8,658 nucleotides of DNA from Woeseia sp. (GTDB lineage: Bacteria; Pseudomonadota; Gammaproteobacteria; Steroidobacterales; Woeseiaceae): positions 1-8,658 of the forward strand of contig QIHS01000156.1 of NCBI GenBank assembly GCA_003229095.1, read 5' to 3'. A program made the position numbers and the translations under genes. Below are positions 1-6,459 of this stretch, one piece after another. The notes below the pieces were generated by a model. That model was not told the DNA's origin. It was given only the letters and a program-made list of their open reading frames with translations, and did not search any database. Positions within the stretch are counted from its first letter, which is position 1. Each line of letters opens with the position of its first letter.

Positions 1-333
1 GTGCGCCGATTGCAAAGAGGCATGCGCTTACAAACAGACCCGACCGTCATCTACGGCATTGGCAGCGAATTTGACGGAAACCTGACAAGGCGTGGCCTGA
101 CCACGGACACACCCTACAACACTTATACGCGGCATGGCTTGCCGCCGACACCGATTGCGCTGGCGGGCAAAGCCGCAATCAGGGCGGCGTTGCACCCGGC
201 GCCAGGCAGCGAGGTTTATTTTGTTGCGACAGCCCTGGGAGATGGCAGCCACAAATTTTCCGATACCAAAGAAGAGCACGATGCAGCTGTGCAGGAATAT
301 CTCGTGCGGCTGCGAGCAATGAGGCGGCAGTAG
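1..333 (+). CDS. mltG: Endolytic murein transglycosylase MltG (YceG-like), C-terminal part only
   Basis: This is the 3' end of mltG; the gene enters from the left edge, so the GTG at base 1 is not a real start. MltG is an inner-membrane enzyme that cleaves nascent peptidoglycan strands and is thought to set glycan length. The visible 110 residues carry the family's C-terminal signatures: GMRLQTDPTVIYG near the left end, GNLTR, DTPYNTYT, then GLPPTPIALAGKAAI and the ALHP and YFVA strands. A closing segment (DGSHKFSDT..EH..AV.EYL) matches the E. coli YceG tail. The membrane anchor, LysM-like region and catalytic Glu lie upstream, outside the window. The stop is 8 bp before tmk, the usual order in gammaproteobacteria, so the two are probably co-transcribed. 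Identification is secure; completeness cannot be judged. Confidence 0.93.
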   Translation: MRRLQRGMRLQTDPTVIYGIGSEFDGNLTRRGLTTDTPYNTYTRHGLPPTPIALAGKAAIRAALHPAPGSEVYFVATALGDGSHKFSDTKEEHDAAVQEYLVRLRAMRRQ

Positions 334-341
334 GGAAAAGC

Positions 342-998
342 ATGGCACGGGGAAAATTCATTACAGTAGAAGGAATAGAAGGAACCGGTAAATCCACCAA
401 TATCGCGTTCCTGGTCTCACTGATCGAGGATGAGGGTATCCCGGTTATTCGTACCCGCGAGCCCGGCGGAACCCCAATGGCAGAGAAAATTCGCGAAATC
501 CTGTTGCAAAAGGACCAGGAGGCGTTACCGGAAATCGCCGAGTCGTTGCTGTTTTTTGCTTCCCGGTCTTTGCATTTACGGAACAAAATCATGCCGGCTC
601 TGGACAGTGGCCATTGGGTGGTTTGTGATCGTTTTACTGACGCCAGCCGGGCCTATCAGGGCAGCGGACGTGGCTTGGGCGCCGAGCGAATTGAGCAATT
701 GGCGAACTGGGTGCAGGACGGGCTTGAGCCCGATCTGACACTGCTTCTGGATGCCCCCGCAGAGATCGGCATGCAACGCACGGCACAGCGCGGTAACGCA
801 GACAGGATGGACTCTGAGGAGCTGTCTTTTTATCGGCAGGTCCGTAAAGCCTACCTCGCGCTTGCGGAAAAGCATCCGCAGAGAATTGCCGTCCTCGATG
901 CGAGCAAATCCCTGGCCGATGTGCAATCCGCGATAGCGGCTCGTATGAAACTGCTTTTTGATGAGAAGTTAGATAAGAGAGATACGGTAAACTCTTGA
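342..998 (+). CDS. tmk: Thymidylate kinase (dTMP kinase)
   Basis: A cytoplasmic enzyme that phosphorylates dTMP to dTDP with ATP, an essential step to dTTP in both de novo and salvage pathways. The 218 residues match the usual length of about 210. The Walker A loop GIEGTGKST is at residues 11-19, the substrate-binding REPGGT at 39-44, and the DRF motif at 96-98, followed by ASRAYQGSGRGLG. The lid region (about 147-165) holds R150 and R155, as expected for type II enzymes that put basic residues in the lid. The ATG at 342 is supported by AGGGA at 332-336, five bases upstream and overlapping the mltG stop. The neighbours mltG, holB and pilZ form the typical gammaproteobacterial cluster. Nothing looks broken. 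Confidence 0.97.
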   Translation: MARGKFITVEGIEGTGKSTNIAFLVSLIEDEGIPVIRTREPGGTPMAEKIREILLQKDQEALPEIAESLLFFASRSLHLRNKIMPALDSGHWVVCDRFTDASRAYQGSGRGLGAERIEQLANWVQDGLEPDLTLLLDAPAEIGMQRTAQRGNADRMDSEELSFYRQVRKAYLALAEKHPQRIAVLDASKSLADVQSAIAARMKLLFDEKLDKRDTVNS

Positions 999-1005
999 AT
1001 AATTA

Positions 1006-1935
1006 ATGGATATTCCCTGGCTACAACCTATTGTCAAATCCTGGCAACGCAGTCTCGAACAGAGGCGGACACCGCATGCGGTGATGATCGCGGGCGCGGA
1101 GGGGACCGGTAAACGCTCAGCGGCTGCCTGGCTGGCGGCGCAACGACTTGGGATTCAGCCTGCAGACCCATTGCCACAGTATCCGTTGCGCATGCCGGAA
1201 CACGCTGATTGCCATTGGCTATCGACTCTTCCGGACAAATACAGTATCGGTGTCGACCAGATTCGGGAGCTTGTGGGCGAACTGAACCTGACCAGCTACC
1301 TGGGACACGGCAAGGTGGCCATCATTGAGCCAGCGGATGTCATGACGGCGAATGCGGCCAACAGCCTCCTGAAGACGCTCGAGGAGCCGCCGGGAGACAC
1401 CCTGTTGATTCTGGTGGCTGATCGGCCGGGGCGTTTGCCCGCTACCATTGTAAGCCGTTGCCAGCGTCTTGCAGTGCCGCTGCCGAGGGAAGAGAACGGG
1501 CTTGAATGGCTGCGGAAAGTGCAGCCAGCCACGACCTGGCACAAAATACTGCGCGATGCAGGTCTGGCGCCCTTATCTGCGCTGCTGGCCAAGGAACAGC
1601 TCGAACTCACTGATGCAATGGCTGCTGACTTTGTCGCCATTGCGCAGGGTCAGGCAGCACCACTGCCGGTAGCCAAAAAGTGGTCTGCTTATGAAGTAGA
1701 ATTCGTCCTCGGCTGGCTCGGTCACCAGATTCAGGCCTGTATTTCACGGCTAGTAGGGGGCGATTCCGGTGGCAATTTTGCGCTGGTTGGCGATTCTGTG
1801 CTGGCGCGCATAGACAGGCGAAATTTGTTCTGCTATTTAGACATAATCAATCGCCTGCGGGGGCAACCCAAGGGCTCGGAGTGTCTGTTGATGGACTGGG
1901 CAGGAAATCTGCAATCAGTCATGTCGGCAGAGTAA
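1006..1935 (+). CDS. holB: DNA polymerase III subunit delta' (clamp loader), no zinc-site cysteines
   Basis: Subunit of the clamp-loader complex that opens the beta sliding clamp and places it on primed DNA. The 309 residues are slightly short of E. coli HolB (334). The AAA+ signatures are clear: a P-loop-like GAEGTGKR at 30-37, HWLS at 70-73, the stretch EPADVMTANAANSLLKTLEE at about 108-127, and the SRC motif with its arginine finger at 150-152. The C-terminal helical domain follows (about 210-309). E. coli delta' has four zinc-binding cysteines between the P-loop and the HxDxHWL segment. Here that segment (about 48-68) has none; only C69 lies nearby, in HADCHWL. The start is 7 bp after tmk; no strong Shine-Dalgarno is visible, so translation may depend on coupling. 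pilZ follows 4 bp after the stop. Confident in family and operon position. Confidence 0.94.
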   Translation: MDIPWLQPIVKSWQRSLEQRRTPHAVMIAGAEGTGKRSAAAWLAAQRLGIQPADPLPQYPLRMPEHADCHWLSTLPDKYSIGVDQIRELVGELNLTSYLGHGKVAIIEPADVMTANAANSLLKTLEEPPGDTLLILVADRPGRLPATIVSRCQRLAVPLPREENGLEWLRKVQPATTWHKILRDAGLAPLSALLAKEQLELTDAMAADFVAIAQGQAAPLPVAKKWSAYEVEFVLGWLGHQIQACISRLVGGDSGGNFALVGDSVLARIDRRNLFCYLDIINRLRGQPKGSECLLMDWAGNLQSVMSAE

Positions 1936-1939
1936 ATAA

Positions 1940-2278
1940 ATGACGAAACCTGGACTTTTGACACTGACGATCAAGGATAAAAGCGCGCTATATCTCGCGT
2001 ACATGCCTTATGTGATCAACGGTGGCTTGTTTATCCCCACCAATAGTTCATATCGCCTTGGCGACGAGGTATTCATGCTGCTGAACCTGATGGGCGAGGG
2101 CGAGAAAATTCCGGTTGCGGGCACGGTCATCTGGATGACACCGAAGGGTGCGCAAGGCAAACGAACTGCGGGCATCGGTGTGCAGTTTAGTGACCAGGAT
2201 CAGGGCAATACACAAAAGAAAATCGAGAACTACCTGGCCGGTGCACTGGGCGGGGACAAACCTACACATACCATGTAA
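1940..2278 (+). CDS. pilZ: PilZ, type IV pilus assembly protein (PilZ domain)
   Basis: A single PilZ domain of 112 residues closely resembling pseudomonad PilZ, needed in Pseudomonas and Xanthomonas for type IV pilus biogenesis and twitching, where it works with PilB and FimX. Shared signatures are LTLTIKDKS..LY.AYMP at residues 7-23, GGLFIPT at 28-34, LGDEVF.LL at 40-48, PVAG.VIW.TP.GAQG.R at 58-75, GIGVQF at 78-83, and the terminal DKPTHTM. The N-terminal RxxxR that binds cyclic di-GMP in other PilZ domains is missing, as is usual for this pilus subclass, so direct c-di-GMP binding is unlikely. AGAG at 1929-1932, seven bases upstream, may be the ribosome binding site. No pilus structural genes lie in the window; the link to tmk-holB is typical. 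It ends 33 bp from a convergent gene. Confidence 0.94.
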   Translation: MTKPGLLTLTIKDKSALYLAYMPYVINGGLFIPTNSSYRLGDEVFMLLNLMGEGEKIPVAGTVIWMTPKGAQGKRTAGIGVQFSDQDQGNTQKKIENYLAGALGGDKPTHTM

Positions 2279-2311
2279 CACACCGGCTGTTCGGCGCCGC
2301 GCGACTCGCCG

Positions 2312-3355
2312 CTATGTCGAATTAATGCCGCCGCGTAACACGTTCGCTGTATAACCCCGCTCGCTCAATATGTACGCACCCGCGGAGCTGCGTCTGCCTG
2401 TATCGCAACAAACGACATATTGCTTGCTTCGGTCAAGTGTATTGATCTTCAGCCGAATAAAATAAAGCGGTATGTTGATAGCGCCATCTTTGTGATTGGT
2501 TTCGAATTCGCTTGGCAGACGAACATCCAGCCACTGGCCGCCACCTTGTACGATCACATCTGCCTCATCAGGCGTAACCCAGTCCAGCATCGGTTCATTC
2601 AGCAGTGTGCGGAAATCGTCCTTGCCGAGACGCATGACCGAACCGTCTTCCAGCATGGTCACCGTGGCGTTTCTCTTGGCCTCGGAAATCAGCGCTTCTT
2701 CGCCGAAGGTGTCGCCGACGACTAACTCTGCCAGCTTGATGCCCTCTTTGTTCAGCGGCGTTTCGCGCGTGACCAGGCATCTGCCGCGAATCAGGACATA
2801 GAAAAAATCACCTTCCGAACCCTGTTTCAATACGACGTCGCCGCGCTTGTAATTGATTTGCTGCATGCGCATAAAAATGGCTTGAATATTCGCAGGCGGT
2901 ATTTTGTGGAACGCCTTTGTCTGGAGCAGCATGGTCATCCAGTCTTCGCTGCCCCCCGCGTTGTCATTATTTTGTAAGTCCGAAACCTCGTAGGACCCTG
3001 TCTGGTCCCAGGTCAACATCACATCGAGCAGATCGCTGTCGATCGAAATGTATTGCACGCGGTCATGCGCTCGAGCGGTGACACGGCGCGGAAATACGGG
3101 CGACACAGGAGTGCGGGCGGTATCCGAGCCGCCTTCTATGACCTCGCTCAGATTGCCCTGATCGATCAGCTCAAGCGTGCCGGAAATAACGTAGATCGTC
3201 CGTTTCTCGCTGTCGCCTTCCTTGAACAACACTTGTTGCGGCGACAGCTCGCGGATCTGCACCTTTTTTGCAAGGGCAGCAAGATTATCGCGCTTCAATC
3301 CGTCCAACGGAGAGAAGTGTTTGAGCAGGTTAGTGTCCAGCTGCTCACCCGTCAT
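2312..3355 (-). CDS. Double cyclic-nucleotide-binding-type domain protein fused to rhodanese
   Basis: A predicted soluble 347-residue protein with three domains. Residues about 12-115 form a degenerate cNMP-binding fold (LFKEGDSEKRTIYVISGTLEL present, no phosphate-binding cassette). Residues about 140-252 form a second copy with a well-preserved cassette: GDTFGEEAL at 214-222, then R228 and AT at 230-231, equivalent to the Glu and Arg that hold cAMP or cGMP in Crp-type domains. Residues about 258-345 form a rhodanese domain with WLDVR (275-279), HKDGAINIP (288-296) and active loop C317-D-T-G-R-R-S. I see no helix-turn-helix, so it is not a Crp-like transcription factor. A role linking nucleotide sensing to sulfur transfer or redox is inference. 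AGGA lies about 8 bases before the ATG. The ligand is unknown; the intact second cassette makes binding plausible. Confidence 0.88.
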   Translation of the reverse strand: MTGEQLDTNLLKHFSPLDGLKRDNLAALAKKVQIRELSPQQVLFKEGDSEKRTIYVISGTLELIDQGNLSEVIEGGSDTARTPVSPVFPRRVTARAHDRVQYISIDSDLLDVMLTWDQTGSYEVSDLQNNDNAGGSEDWMTMLLQTKAFHKIPPANIQAIFMRMQQINYKRGDVVLKQGSEGDFFYVLIRGRCLVTRETPLNKEGIKLAELVVGDTFGEEALISEAKRNATVTMLEDGSVMRLGKDDFRTLLNEPMLDWVTPDEADVIVQGGGQWLDVRLPSEFETNHKDGAINIPLYFIRLKINTLDRSKQYVVCCDTGRRSSAGAYILSERGYTANVLRGGINST

Positions 3356-3382
3356 GATTCATCCTGATATTACTCAATTGAT
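3338..3382 (-). promoter_or_regulatory. Possible -10 element and ribosome binding site of the cNMP/rhodanese gene
   Basis: Reading the minus strand toward the gene, TAATAT (4 of 6 consensus positions) is followed by CAGGATGAATC and the ATG, with AGGA as a plausible Shine-Dalgarno. No good -35 box lies 16-18 bases upstream. The -10 sits unusually close to the start codon, so the real promoter may be elsewhere. Weak call. Confidence 0.25.
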
Positions 3383-3395
3383 TGCCTTTATGATC

Positions 3396-3422
3396 ACCCT
3401 GATACAGGGCGGTTTTTCTTTT
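3396..3422 (+). terminator. Short hairpin plus T-run, Rho-independent-like, no obvious gene to terminate
   Basis: CCCTG at 3397-3401 and CAGGG at 3405-3409 form a five-pair stem with loop ATA. After four further bases comes a T-rich run (TTTTTCTTTT, 3413-3422). The polarity suits a + strand transcript, but the nearest upstream gene on that strand is pilZ, about 1.1 kb away across an opposing gene. It could end read-through from the left operon, or end a short antisense or small RNA from the 5' region of the cNMP/rhodanese gene. The stem is short and the four-base gap before the T-run is not ideal. On the minus strand the same bases lie in the spacer between fadJ and the next gene and would not terminate. 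Confidence 0.3.
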
Positions 3423-3537
3423 GCCCTTGAGTGCGCATAAGCCCTTATTCTAACTTCAATTTGTTGGTCTCCGATACCGCTGAGACACGCTATCGTGAAG
3501 CGTCGCACAGTTTAACAAGATCACGGCGCAGGAATAG

Positions 3538-4986
3538 TCATTCTTTCTCTGTGACGCGAATATCGGACCACGCCTCATGGCTTCGAAACCGATCTCCGAG
3601 CCTGTCTGCCAGTCGGTCAAGCGCCCTGGTGACGTCGTCAATGCCACGATTTCTGGCATATTGCAACGGCCCCCCTCTAAACGGCGCAAATCCGGTGCCA
3701 AATATAATACCGGCGTCCAGCAGATCTGCGTCGGGGACAACCCCTTCGCTCAGGCACGCAACAGCCTCGTTAACCAACGGTAGTATCAGTCGATCGACGA
3801 TGTCCGGAGGCACATCGCCTCCATCGTCTGCTGGTTTTAGCGCTTTGCCATCTTCCCAGACGTAGAATCCTCGCCCGGTTTTTCTGCCCAGTCGTTTCTG
3901 TTCGGCCATCCGTATCACCATGTCCGGGACAGATTGCCCGGAAGTGGTACCGGCGCCAAGAACCTCGGCCACCTGAATAGCAACATCGAGCCCGATACTA
4001 TCAATGAGTTCGATGGGTCCCATGGGCATGCCAAACTGTTCTGCGGCCTGATCAATCGCACTCGGAGAAACACCCTCTTGTACCAGGTGCATCGCTTCTG
4101 CCAGGTAGGGAGCGAGCACACGGTTGACCACAAAACCTGGTGAACTTGCGCACAGCAGCGGGGTTTTTCCGATCCCCTTGACAAAAGCCAGCCCGGCGTC
4201 AACGACGCTTTGCTGTGTGTCATCGCAGCGAATGACTTCAACCAACGGCAGTTTTGCGACCGGATTAAAGAAATGCAATCCGATAAAACGATCAGGTACG
4301 TCGAGCACTGTGCGCAACTCTTCCAATCGAATACTCGAGGTATTGGTCGCCAGAATCGCGTCCGCTTTCATGGCACTCTGAAGCGTGCGGTAAAGCGCCT
4401 GTTTCGCCTCGAGGTCTTCATAGATCGCTTCGATGATGAGGTCAGCGTCAGCGGCGCCGGCACCATCGATATCTGCCGTAAGTCTGCTACTGGCTTCTGC
4501 GCGGTCCTGTTCGTCGCGAAAACGTTTGCTGAACAGTTTTTCCGCGCGCGCCAGCGCCGGATCAATATACTCTTGCGCGCGATCCTGCAATGTGACCTGC
4601 AAACCACGTACCGCACACCAGGCGGCGATGTCTCCACCCATTACGCCGGCACCGACCACGTGCACACGTTCAATTCTTGCCGACGCCTTATTGCCTTGTG
4701 ACTTCAGCCGATTCTGCAGGAAGAAAACACGTACGAGGTTGCGCGACGTGTTGCCAAGCATCAGGTCCGCAAACGAACGCGCCTCGGCTTCGTAGGCTGC
4801 CGCGCCTTGGGCACCATATCGAACCCATAAGTCGATTATCGCGTAGGGAGAAGGGTAGTGCGCTTGTCGAACCTGGGCAGAGACGCCACGCCTTAAAATG
4901 CGGGCGATGAATGGACGCATGAAAAACAGGTTCAATACTTTGTCGACCAACGGTGCAGTTGCTTTTGCTTTTCCGGAAGCCAGCAA
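3538..4986 (-). CDS. fadJ: FadJ/FadB-type 3-hydroxyacyl-CoA dehydrogenase part (C-terminal piece of a frameshifted gene)
   Basis: C-terminal two thirds of a bifunctional beta-oxidation enzyme that oxidises (S)-3-hydroxyacyl-CoA to 3-ketoacyl-CoA with NAD+. Numbered from the TTG at 4986, residues 1-100 are the linker to the hydratase part; GAGVMG (112-117) is the NAD-binding loop and ATNTSS lies at 213-218. The catalytic His and Glu are H238 in GLHFFNP and E250 in PLVE. SPGFVVNRVL (282-291) and a second C-terminal 3HCDH_C repeat (about 395-480, with FGTGFAPFRGGP) follow. The piece has no credible start: its reading frame continues upstream as WRQAARELL at 5007-4984, which is the family's normal continuation of the hydratase half. 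Read with the upstream piece it makes about 685 residues, close to E. coli FadJ. FadJ versus FadB cannot be settled, as no thiolase partner is present. Confidence 0.88.
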   Translation of the reverse strand: MLASGKAKATAPLVDKVLNLFFMRPFIARILRRGVSAQVRQAHYPSPYAIIDLWVRYGAQGAAAYEAEARSFADLMLGNTSRNLVRVFFLQNRLKSQGNKASARIERVHVVGAGVMGGDIAAWCAVRGLQVTLQDRAQEYIDPALARAEKLFSKRFRDEQDRAEASSRLTADIDGAGAADADLIIEAIYEDLEAKQALYRTLQSAMKADAILATNTSSIRLEELRTVLDVPDRFIGLHFFNPVAKLPLVEVIRCDDTQQSVVDAGLAFVKGIGKTPLLCASSPGFVVNRVLAPYLAEAMHLVQEGVSPSAIDQAAEQFGMPMGPIELIDSIGLDVAIQVAEVLGAGTTSGQSVPDMVIRMAEQKRLGRKTGRGFYVWEDGKALKPADDGGDVPPDIVDRLILPLVNEAVACLSEGVVPDADLLDAGIIFGTGFAPFRGGPLQYARNRGIDDVTRALDRLADRLGDRFRSHEAWSDIRVTEKE

Positions 4987-5594
4987 TTCCCTTGCGGCCT
5001 GTCTCCAGTTGGTGCGGCAATACGATCGAGCAGTCCTAATCGCTTGGCTTTGTCGATGCGGACAGGCTTGCCGGTCAGCATCAACGGCATCGCATTGCGC
5101 ACACCTGCCATCCGCACTGAGCGAACGGTGCCGCCAAATCCCGGATGCAGGCCAAGTTGAACTTCAGGAAAACCAATCACGGGTCTTTTGTTGTCGAGTG
5201 CCAGGCGGTATGTGCAGGCAAGCGCGAGTTCAAATCCGCCACCGAGGCAAAAACCATCGAGTACCGCCACACTCGGACAACGCAGAGATTCCAGCCTGTC
5301 AAATAGCTGTTGCCCCAGCCTGATTAGTTCGAACCCCTGTTCGGCAGATTCGATTTGGGTGAATTCGTTTATGTCGGCGCCCATGATGAAGCCATTTTGT
5401 TTGCCTGAATAAATGACCAGACCACGTGGCGGATCGGTCTCCAGCTGTGAAAGAATGGCATCGAATTCCTGCAATACGGATGAAGACAAGACATTCGCGT
5501 TTCCATCGGCCTTGTCCAGGCAAAGCCAAACGATGCCATCGCTGTCTGTTTCCTGGCGCCAGTGCTTCTTTTCGTTACCCGCCATTTTCGTCAT
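4932..5594 (-). CDS. fadJ: FadJ/FadB-type enoyl-CoA hydratase part (N-terminal piece of a frameshifted gene)
   Basis: N-terminal crotonase-fold half of the bifunctional enzyme, hydrating trans-2-enoyl-CoA. Counting from a TTG at 5597, the oxyanion-hole region is FIMGADINEF (70-79) and the catalytic glutamates are E123 in CLGGGFELAL and E145 in FPEVQLGLHPGFGG, matching the two Glu of E. coli FadB. The likely start is the ATG at 5594-5592; another ATG lies at 5585. The start ATG shares one base with the stop of the upstream EEP gene (TGATG), suggesting translational coupling; GAG lies about 8 bases before. After ...LLDRIAAPT (residue 197, near 5007) the frame becomes unrelated sequence ending at 4932, while the correct continuation lies in another frame. 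One base appears missing near 5004-5010. As given the product would lack the dehydrogenase half. Confidence 0.86.
   Translation of the reverse strand: MTKMAGNEKKHWRQETDSDGIVWLCLDKADGNANVLSSSVLQEFDAILSQLETDPPRGLVIYSGKQNGFIMGADINEFTQIESAEQGFELIRLGQQLFDRLESLRCPSVAVLDGFCLGGGFELALACTYRLALDNKRPVIGFPEVQLGLHPGFGGTVRSVRMAGVRNAMPLMLTGKPVRIDKAKRLGLLDRIAAPTGDRPQGNCWLPEKQKQLHRWSTKY
5004..5010 (-). other. Apparent single-base deletion (frameshift) inside fadJ
   Basis: The hydratase frame ends its family match at AAPT. The dehydrogenase frame picks it up as WRQAARELLASGK, offset by what one extra base would restore. For example, making GG into GGG at 5005-5006 (minus-strand sense) gives AAPTGRQAARELL. No classical slippery heptamer or following pseudoknot is evident, so a base loss or assembly error is more likely than programmed frameshifting. 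Confidence 0.75.
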
Positions 5595-5938
5595 CAATCG
5601 ATCTCAAAGTCGCAAATTAGTGGCAAGTGGTCGGAGTGGCGTACCTGCGGCATTTCAAAGTGGGTAACTCGAATGCCCTCCTGGTAAAGCACAAAGTCGA
5701 GTTCTTTGCGGGGCGATCGACTGGGATACGACGGCAGGCTTTCTGTATTCGCACTGCGCAGGCCCGCTGCGCGCATGAAAAGGTAAATTTCGTTTTCACC
5801 CCAGAAGGTGTTGAAATCTCCTGCGACGATAACCGGTTTTTTTGTTTTCTCGATGAGGTCGTAGAGCGTCCTCATTTGCAGGTGCCGGTGTCGATACTTG
5901 AGCGAAAGATGTACCAGGAAGACGGAAAACTCGTCCAT
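5594..5938 (-). CDS. Endonuclease/exonuclease/phosphatase family protein, C-terminal piece of a frameshifted gene
   Basis: Second half of a metal-dependent phosphodiesterase of the EEP superfamily (DNase I, exonuclease III and phospholipase-like hydrolases). Numbered from the internal ATG at 5938, it shows FLVHLSLKYRHRHLQ (7-21), the metal-site strand VIVAGDFNTFWG (36-47) and the terminal HSDHLP motif (101-106), whose second His is the general base in the superfamily. The frame opens upstream of 5938 as DTGVKRLIIELE, which the family expects directly after the first half, so the ATG at 5938 is internal. The stop overlaps the fadJ start by one base. The substrate is not readable from sequence. 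EEP proteins beginning MRLLLYNIRYA are common in gammaproteobacteria and uncharacterised as far as I know. Confidence 0.78.
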   Translation of the reverse strand: MDEFSVFLVHLSLKYRHRHLQMRTLYDLIEKTKKPVIVAGDFNTFWGENEIYLFMRAAGLRSANTESLPSYPSRSPRKELDFVLYQEGIRVTHFEMPQVRHSDHLPLICDFEID

Positions 5939-5952
5939 TTCAAGTTCGATAA

Positions 5953-6327
5953 TCAGGCGTTTGACGCCGGTATCAAAATAATGAAACGTTTCGCCATGTA
6001 CCCGTGTGCCGCGAGAAACGCGTTTCCCTGTTTGCGAATGATCGGCAGCATCTGGTTGATTGAGTTCGCTCCGTATTTAATTTCGTAAGACGAATTCATG
6101 CCCAGTTCGGCCGCAATGGTTTCGGCCTGGTTGATCTTTCTGCTGCGAATCGAGCCGGTATCCACTTCGATCAGACCAACAATGTCAGGGTCCTTGGATT
6201 TGATGAATTTCGTGATATCCGGAAGGACATTCTGATTGCCAAGCAGGTATCCGGCGCCGGGCAGGGGCATATGCATCGATGCCCCGGCACCAACGGCATA
6301 GCGGATGTTGTACAGTAGTAGTCTCAT
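5953..6327 (-). CDS. Endonuclease/exonuclease/phosphatase family protein, N-terminal piece of a frameshifted gene
   Basis: First half of the same EEP gene. The ATG at 6327 starts MRLLLYNIRYAVG, whose N7 is the conserved first-strand Asn of the fold. The metal-binding Glu is E54 in DIVGLIEVD (48-56). QGNAFLAAHGY (100-110) leads into the break. After KRF (residue 115, about 5983) the frame turns into a short unrelated tail and stops at 5953. No signal peptide or membrane segment is seen, so it is probably cytoplasmic. No convincing Shine-Dalgarno precedes the ATG. It is divergent from the TIR-like gene across 132 bp and heads a transcript that runs into fadJ. Joined with its second half it would be about 244 residues, a normal single-domain EEP length with all metal and catalytic motifs present. 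Confidence 0.78.
   Translation of the reverse strand: MRLLLYNIRYAVGAGASMHMPLPGAGYLLGNQNVLPDITKFIKSKDPDIVGLIEVDTGSIRSRKINQAETIAAELGMNSSYEIKYGANSINQMLPIIRKQGNAFLAAHGYMAKRFIILIPASNA
5981..5985 (-). other. Apparent single-base deletion (frameshift) inside the EEP gene
   Basis: In minus-strand sense the sequence reads CGT TTC ATT ATT TTG AT. Adding one C after TTC gives CGT TTC CAT TAT TTT GAT ACC, which reads RFHYFDT and joins exactly to GVKRLIIELE in the second frame. That fits the family pattern and restores a single gene with no other change. Confidence 0.78.
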
Positions 6328-6459
6328 AATCGGGGGCTACGATACACTAGTCGCTCGAGCAGCACCCGGAGGACGGCAAGCTGGCTCACTATTTGCTGCA
6401 TTTCCGAAATTGGCCTGCCGGAGTACTATAATTGCCTCGGATATTAGACGGAGAATAAT
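6328..6459. promoter_or_regulatory. Divergent intergenic region with a perfect -10 box for the TIR-like gene
   Basis: This gap separates the divergent EEP and TIR-like genes. On the + strand TATAAT occurs at 6427-6432, a perfect sigma-70 -10 element, 27 bp before the GTG start. No close match to TTGACA stands 16-18 bases upstream (CCGAAA at 6404-6409), so full activity may need an activator. A GGAG ribosome binding site (6450-6453) precedes the GTG by six bases. I see no equally good promoter for the minus-strand gene. Confidence 0.55.

Noticed and set aside
2292..2311. CGGCG/CGCCG inverted repeat in the convergent gap after pilZ, considered as a bidirectional terminator
   Set aside because: Only five pairs with a ten-base loop and no T-run on either side; expected by chance in GC-rich sequence.
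4932..5012. Programmed ribosomal frameshifting in fadJ
   Set aside because: No slippery heptamer in the right frame and no evident stimulatory structure; FadJ/FadB enzymes are normally one uninterrupted frame.
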